Translations under genes and position numbers: made by a program
Source of the DNA: Gnetum montanum
Lineage: Eukaryota; Streptophyta; Gnetopsida; Gnetales; Gnetaceae
DNA: 64,000 nt
Direction: 5' to 3'
NCBI GenBank assembly: GCA_015680685.1
Contig: MNCI01010775.1
Span: forward strand, 253,990 to 317,989
Part shown: one piece after another, positions 59,516 through 64,000 of the stretch
How the letters are laid out: every line of letters starts with the position of its first letter
How positions within the stretch are numbered: the first letter of the stretch is position 1
Notes under the pieces: generated by a model
Databases searched by the model: none
The model's input: only the letters and a program-made list of their open reading frames with translations
Told to the model about the DNA's origin: nothing

Positions 59516-60324
59516 TGATGAGTGACGAGGTATCCCTACACTCAACCATACAAATATGAGCGTAGCACGTGCGATCTAGTCGAACTCCACAGACTAAGTG
59601 CCTACACGCCTCTTGGAACATTTAAGGTTAATCATTCATTGTCTTCCTAGACTTACTTGTAGTTGTCATGGTTATATGGTTAAGTAAGTTTGAGGTATGT
59701 GATTTTTATGTCTTTTTTGTTTTATCTCTTATGCTAATAAGGTGAAGGATGAAGAGACTAATTCACTAACTTTAACTAACTAACTAAATCTAAATTAACC
59801 TAGCATCAACATCCATTCCCACTTACCATTCACACCCTGAACCATTGCAACCTTGGTTACCAAATGCTAGTCGTTGCTGGGATCACCAAGCGTAACGCAC
59901 GTGCTCGAAGCGGTTGTACTGAGGCACTTAACTAGGAGAGAAGGGTTGAGAGAGATTTAATGAACTAATAAAGTAATTAAATGATAAGTAGTAAATAATA
60001 ATAAATAAATTCCTAATTAGCCTATTCCATGCACTGCAAGGTTTATCCAAGAAGTTCATCTTTATTGCCATACACAAACTTGTGTTCAAGTACAATATTT
60101 GCTCGAATAAAGATTTGTTCACTTTGGAGTTCCTACTACGGGCACATGGAAATTATTCTATCTCTAGAGAGGTAAAACTACCAGAGTTTCACTACAGTCT
60201 AGGCCTAAACTATGAAACAAGGGAGAGACGCCTCTTATTAATAGACTTGGCGGTGCATCACGATATCGTGTACGCGATATCGCATGGGATGCGATATTGT
60301 GGCCCATGCGAAATCGCAATATCA
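59516..60324 (-). repeat. 5' LTR of B3
   Basis: About 809 bp. The inner end CACTCATCA abuts the primer site. The outer end reads TGATATTGCG and carries three to five GATATC-like units at 60261-60324. The TATA box is altered to TATTAATA (60235-60242), whereas the 3' LTR keeps TATAAATA. Confidence 0.8.
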
Positions 60325-62640
60325 TTGGAATTATCTTTTTATATACTTTTCAATTATCAAATTTATTTATTTTTGATATCTATATTTCTAGAGATCATGT
60401 TAGTTATCATTTTTATTTAATTATAATTATTTTATTATATATGTTAACTATGAAGAATTATATTTTTCCATGTTGTGCTAATTCCTTTATTAAGTATGTA
60501 TGAGTCTTAAACTTAGCTATTTATGATCATGTGATATGTTGGACTAGGATGTATTATGACTATGACATGTAAGAGCTTATGCTAGCCTGGCTTGGTACAT
60601 GTCTTTCTAATGACACTTGTAGCAATCATTGGCAAGTGGTGCATTGTGTGGATTAGTTAATGATGAGACACTTTGGAGAATATTGAGATTAACCCCTACT
60701 GGAATGCATTAATAAGGATCTTATCTTAAACCTTGTTTTGAAAGTGAAAAAGCATAGGCATGACCTGTGACAAGTACATGGTATAGGAGTCCTTACCAAT
60801 CCTCCAAAAGACTAGTAGCTATGTGTCACAAGTTGATAAATACTAATACTAGTAGTGAATAAAAGGCTAATAATATATAGAAAAATGATTGATTATGAGT
60901 ACTTACGGCAACATTCCACATGCTACACTAATTATGGATATACTAGTTGTCATATTTGAAACACCACCAAATTTGCATGTTGTAACCTTTGTAATCTCCA
61001 TCCCATGAAAGCCAAGGTGAAACTTCATTGTAACTATGAAGATTATAACCCAGAAGGTAAAATCTCACATGTTTTATACTTTTGGGGATGAAACGTGCCT
61101 CAAAACTGGTTCAAGCCTCATCCCCCAATTGAAAAGAGTCACATAGTATCTATATTTGGGCTTTAGGGTGTGGTTTGGGGGGGTGTGGAGGGAAAGGAGG
61201 TGGCAGGGATTTAAAATTTCCTTTGAGGAAGCGAAAATTGGCATTTTGATGGGTTTTGTGGGTGGGGTGGGGGTGTATAGCATTTTCTACAATAAAGATA
61301 CCTTCATGGAGGTAAAACTCACCTACCCCAAGCATGGAGGGAGATGATAACATCTATGCTCAACATGACGGGTATGACCATCATCCCCCAATTTTGATAC
61401 ATGTCCTCCAGCATTGATACTTCATCCCTCCAACATGGATACTTCATGTCCAAGATTTCAACACATGCATCAACTTCAGTAAAAATCATGCATGTCAACA
61501 TTGTAGTTGAAAGGCCCAGCATGGATGGAGAAAGCTAGCATGGGTGAAATTCCCATTTACTATTTTTAGTAAATGGAATAACTTTAATGCCATGGGGATA
61601 AAATACTTACCCCATATAGTAAACCCCATTGATTTACACACCAACCACACCTGCACATAGCCAAAATTTGCAGCACCAATTAAGCATAATTTTCAACAAT
61701 ATTTATGGCCCAAAACCTATAAAGCCTAAGCCCCTACACCATAAAAATGGTTTAGTCTTTTGGCATTTTCACACCTTGCATTTTTTAGCATCTAAAAGCT
61801 CTTGCAACCAAGTAGAAATGCAACTTCTTAAAGCACCAAAGCCTGGAACCCCCATAGAAATCTTTACCATCATAGCCTATTACCTCCCTTTGAGATTTAT
61901 GGAATTTTGGCTTCTATGGTTAGTACTTGGGAAAATAAACTCCCAGTGTTGATGACTCTGGTAGCACAAATCCTCTACATTTCTTACTCCCCCCTTCATC
62001 AACAACATTGCAGATCTAGTGTGGTAGCAACAACGGTTCAATAGCATTAAGAGTAGTAGAATATCTGGATTGTGGAGTGGATTGCAAAAGCTTCAATGGA
62101 TTCTAAACCCCTATTCCAGTGAACCCCTTTACTCCTATGGGCAATATTGTACATATTTTTTGTACCCCTTTTATTCTTTTGAAATAAATATTACAATTTT
62201 ATTTGTGTTCAAGTTTCATTGTTCATTGCATTTTGTGCATTTTATTTTAGATCTATATTTTACATTTCATTCTCGTTATCCCTATTTTTCATTTTGTAAG
62301 TCCCTAGATGATCTATTGGATCATACAAAACACTAAGGATCTTATTTTTTGCAGAGGCCCTAGAGATCCAAGGTTAAAAACTGTGTCATTGGAAATCCTT
62401 GGTTCCTCCAACAACCAAGATTTTCAACTACAATAATATAGATAATATATATATGTTGGTATTTATTTGTAAGTATTAGAAGTGATAAATGTGATTTTTA
62501 ATTCATCTATTAGTCTGTTGATTTATGTAATGTTTGATTATGTTGTATGGATATGAATGTTCATACATGATTTGGACATGTATGTGATTATGTGATTGTG
62601 TGATAGGAATAGGGTGCCATGCAAATTTGATTAATTATGT
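60325..62640. other. Unassigned sequence
   Basis: No recognised gene. Several ORFs of 60 to 107 codons (for example 61629-61952) have no domain, no clear splice context and no copy in the window. It could hold relics of older elements. Confidence 0.3.
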
Positions 62641-62874
62641 AGGATAGTGACTATATCTATGACTATGTATAGTTAGGTAATTATTTAAAATAGTATGAAT
62701 TATGACAACACTATATATGATATTGTGTATTCATGGAATGCTTAGAGTACATGTGAGAGGATAGTGACTATATCTATGACTATGTATAGTTAGGTAATTA
62801 TTTAAAATAGTATGAATTATGACAACACTATATATGATATTGTGTATTCATGGAATGCTTAGAGTACATGTGAG
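62641..62874. repeat. 117-bp perfect tandem duplication
   Basis: AGGATAGTGACTATATCTAT starts at 62641 and again at 62758. By eye the two copies are identical over 117 bp. In a region where older repeats are heavily mutated this must be recent, or an assembly artefact. Confidence 0.9.
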
Positions 62875-64000
62875 ACTGAACTTTGATATAGGCTTCTCTG
62901 TACTCCATTCCTCTCCTTCAATGAAACACTTGTCAATCATCTAGTAAGAGAAGTATAAAAGCTTTTCACTTCATTTTATACTAATATTATTTATTTATAG
63001 GTGATGACTCCTAGGATGTATGGGAACATCAAGAGGGCTAAGAAGAGCAATGTTCTAAGGATTGATTAATGTATATTTATTTTTACAAATGTATAGACTA
63101 TTAATATTTGTATGCCTCTTGTGATGCATACATGTATATGATGTATATGTTTTATGTATATTGTGAGATTTCTACATACATCTAGTTTATGTAGATACAT
63201 GTTGTTTTACAGCTAGATGTATACTTAGTGTTTGAAATATCATGTTTTTTGTTGTTCTATATAGTGTTTCAAGATATAGATATCATGTGGATTGTTTTTA
63301 GTGTATTTCCTGATACCACTCAATTCTTGATTTATTTTTGATAAAGCATTCATTAGTTAGCTACATCGATGCAACCACTTTGACATATCCTTGGATACAT
63401 TGATGCAATCTAGTCCTAAGCCTATATAAATGTGCTCATCATCTACATTTGTGATACCTTTTAGCCATTTTAGTAGCACATATTTTGTAGTTTGTTTCTA
63501 TAGGACTTGGTCAAAATTTCCTTTGAGTAACTATAGCATGAATTGAGTTGATTGAATAGAGCCTTATTCAAGTTCATGATGCACCTTGACATTTCTACAT
63601 GATGATAGTAAATTTAATATTGATTTCTTTCATTGTAGCACTTGGACTACCACTTAGTTTATTTTTGGCATTTACTTTTAATGCATTTTACTTTATAAGC
63701 ACTTAAAAATTTAATATTTTAATTTGTAACATTATGCATAGGATAACTTTGAGCATAATATATTGATTTGTGGTAATCCTAATAGTGGATACTTGGTAGA
63801 CCTACTAGCAAATATTTGGTAGCATAAAAACATTAATATAGGTTCAGGATTAATATAGAAAATGAGAATAGATGTTCTACACTTAGGATAGTTTAGATTA
63901 CCTTAAAGTCCATAGTTAGTTTAATAAAAAAATACAAATATCTTATACCATAATGACACTTAACCATACCAACTAAACTAGCACAAGTAATGATTAGGAT
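62875..64000. other. Unassigned AT-rich sequence, possible diverged LTR at the end
   Basis: No gene is visible. From about 63770 phrases such as GGATACTTGGTAGAC and TAGGATAGTTTAGATTA recall the R/U5 part of family-A type LTRs (compare 1080-1120 and 10890-10990), so a diverged LTR may begin here. Evidence is weak. Confidence 0.25.

Larger units (their letters stand above)
50511..60324 (-). mobile_element. Athila-like LTR retrotransposon B3, all pol domains present
   Basis: The most complete element in the window, about 9.8 kb. In element orientation: 5' LTR 60324-59516, primer site, gag 59376-57070, protease near 56790-56355, RT 55868-55161, RNase H to about 54500, integrase about 54300-53280, a 2-kb non-coding 3' region, polypurine tract 51257-51246 and 3' LTR 51243-50511. 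From the gag C-terminus to integrase all blocks share one frame; only two frameshifts lie in gag, near 58400 and 57290. Stops prevent function. No target duplication could be recognised (GTATT left, TTGGA right). Confidence 0.9.

Noticed and set aside
61629-61952. 107-codon ORF as a host gene
   Set aside because: There is no recognisable domain, no promoter or splice context, and the length is within chance for 64 kb of AT-rich DNA.
1-64000. tRNA or rRNA genes
   Set aside because: No cloverleaf or conserved rRNA core was recognised by eye. Short tRNA-complementary stretches are primer-binding sites. A tRNAscan or covariance-model search would settle this.

Overview
The window looks like plant nuclear heterochromatin made almost entirely of old, nested LTR retrotransposons. 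The evidence is AT-rich sequence, Ty3/gypsy elements of the Athila, Tat and chromovirus lineages, Ty1/copia-type gag, and primer sites complementary to tRNA-Asp and initiator tRNA-Met. I saw no intact host gene, rRNA, tRNA, CRISPR array or bacterial gene. The size and age of the elements suit a large plant genome, but the species cannot be named from this sequence.

Layout. 1-13232: a degraded Athila-like element (family A; LTR 261-1397, gag 8944-10433, LTR-like end 10446-11158) is split by a second Athila-like element (B1, 1656-8938). B1 has TGATG...CA LTR ends and a 5-bp target duplication, TTCAT. It keeps gag and protease but has lost RT-RNase H-integrase. A 5'-truncated relative (B2) follows at 11160-13232. 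13806-14965 is a family-A LTR on the minus strand. 14971-25692 is a Tat-lineage element: a divergent, intron-containing extra gene on the minus strand (14971-19600, with its own TATA box), a 30-bp-type minisatellite, a pol with two RNase H domains (20620-23802), the minisatellite again, and an LTR-like region full of TAGCATAGC hairpins. 25830-28420 is another Athila-like gag remnant (family C). 28864-31460 is a long coiled-coil extra ORF of retroelement type. 33816-39305 is a copia-type element on the minus strand with both LTRs, target duplication TGGAT, primer site, polypurine tract and gag, but no pol. 41560-48110 holds two chromovirus-like fragments on the minus strand. 50511-60324 is the most complete element, Athila-like B3 on the minus strand, with gag, protease, RT, RNase H and integrase. 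The remainder is unassigned AT-rich DNA, simple repeats and one 188-bp assembly gap.

How the parts relate. Copies A, B1, B2, B3 and C are one extended family, so each can be read against the others. Most premature stops are TAG or TAA where a sister copy or the domain consensus has CAG or CAA, or TGG, and catalytic or zinc-binding residues are lost through G-to-A changes. This fits decay by deamination of methylated cytosine. Several elements keep gag while lacking pol, which suggests dependence on full-length partners such as B3.

The signals most worth following are: variable palindromic GATATC arrays just upstream of the LTR TATA boxes; a polypurine-tract motif repeated at four conserved places inside B elements; the divergent multi-exon gene of the Tat element; TAGCATAGC hairpins; and AGACATCT/TGTCTC clusters shared by unrelated LTRs.
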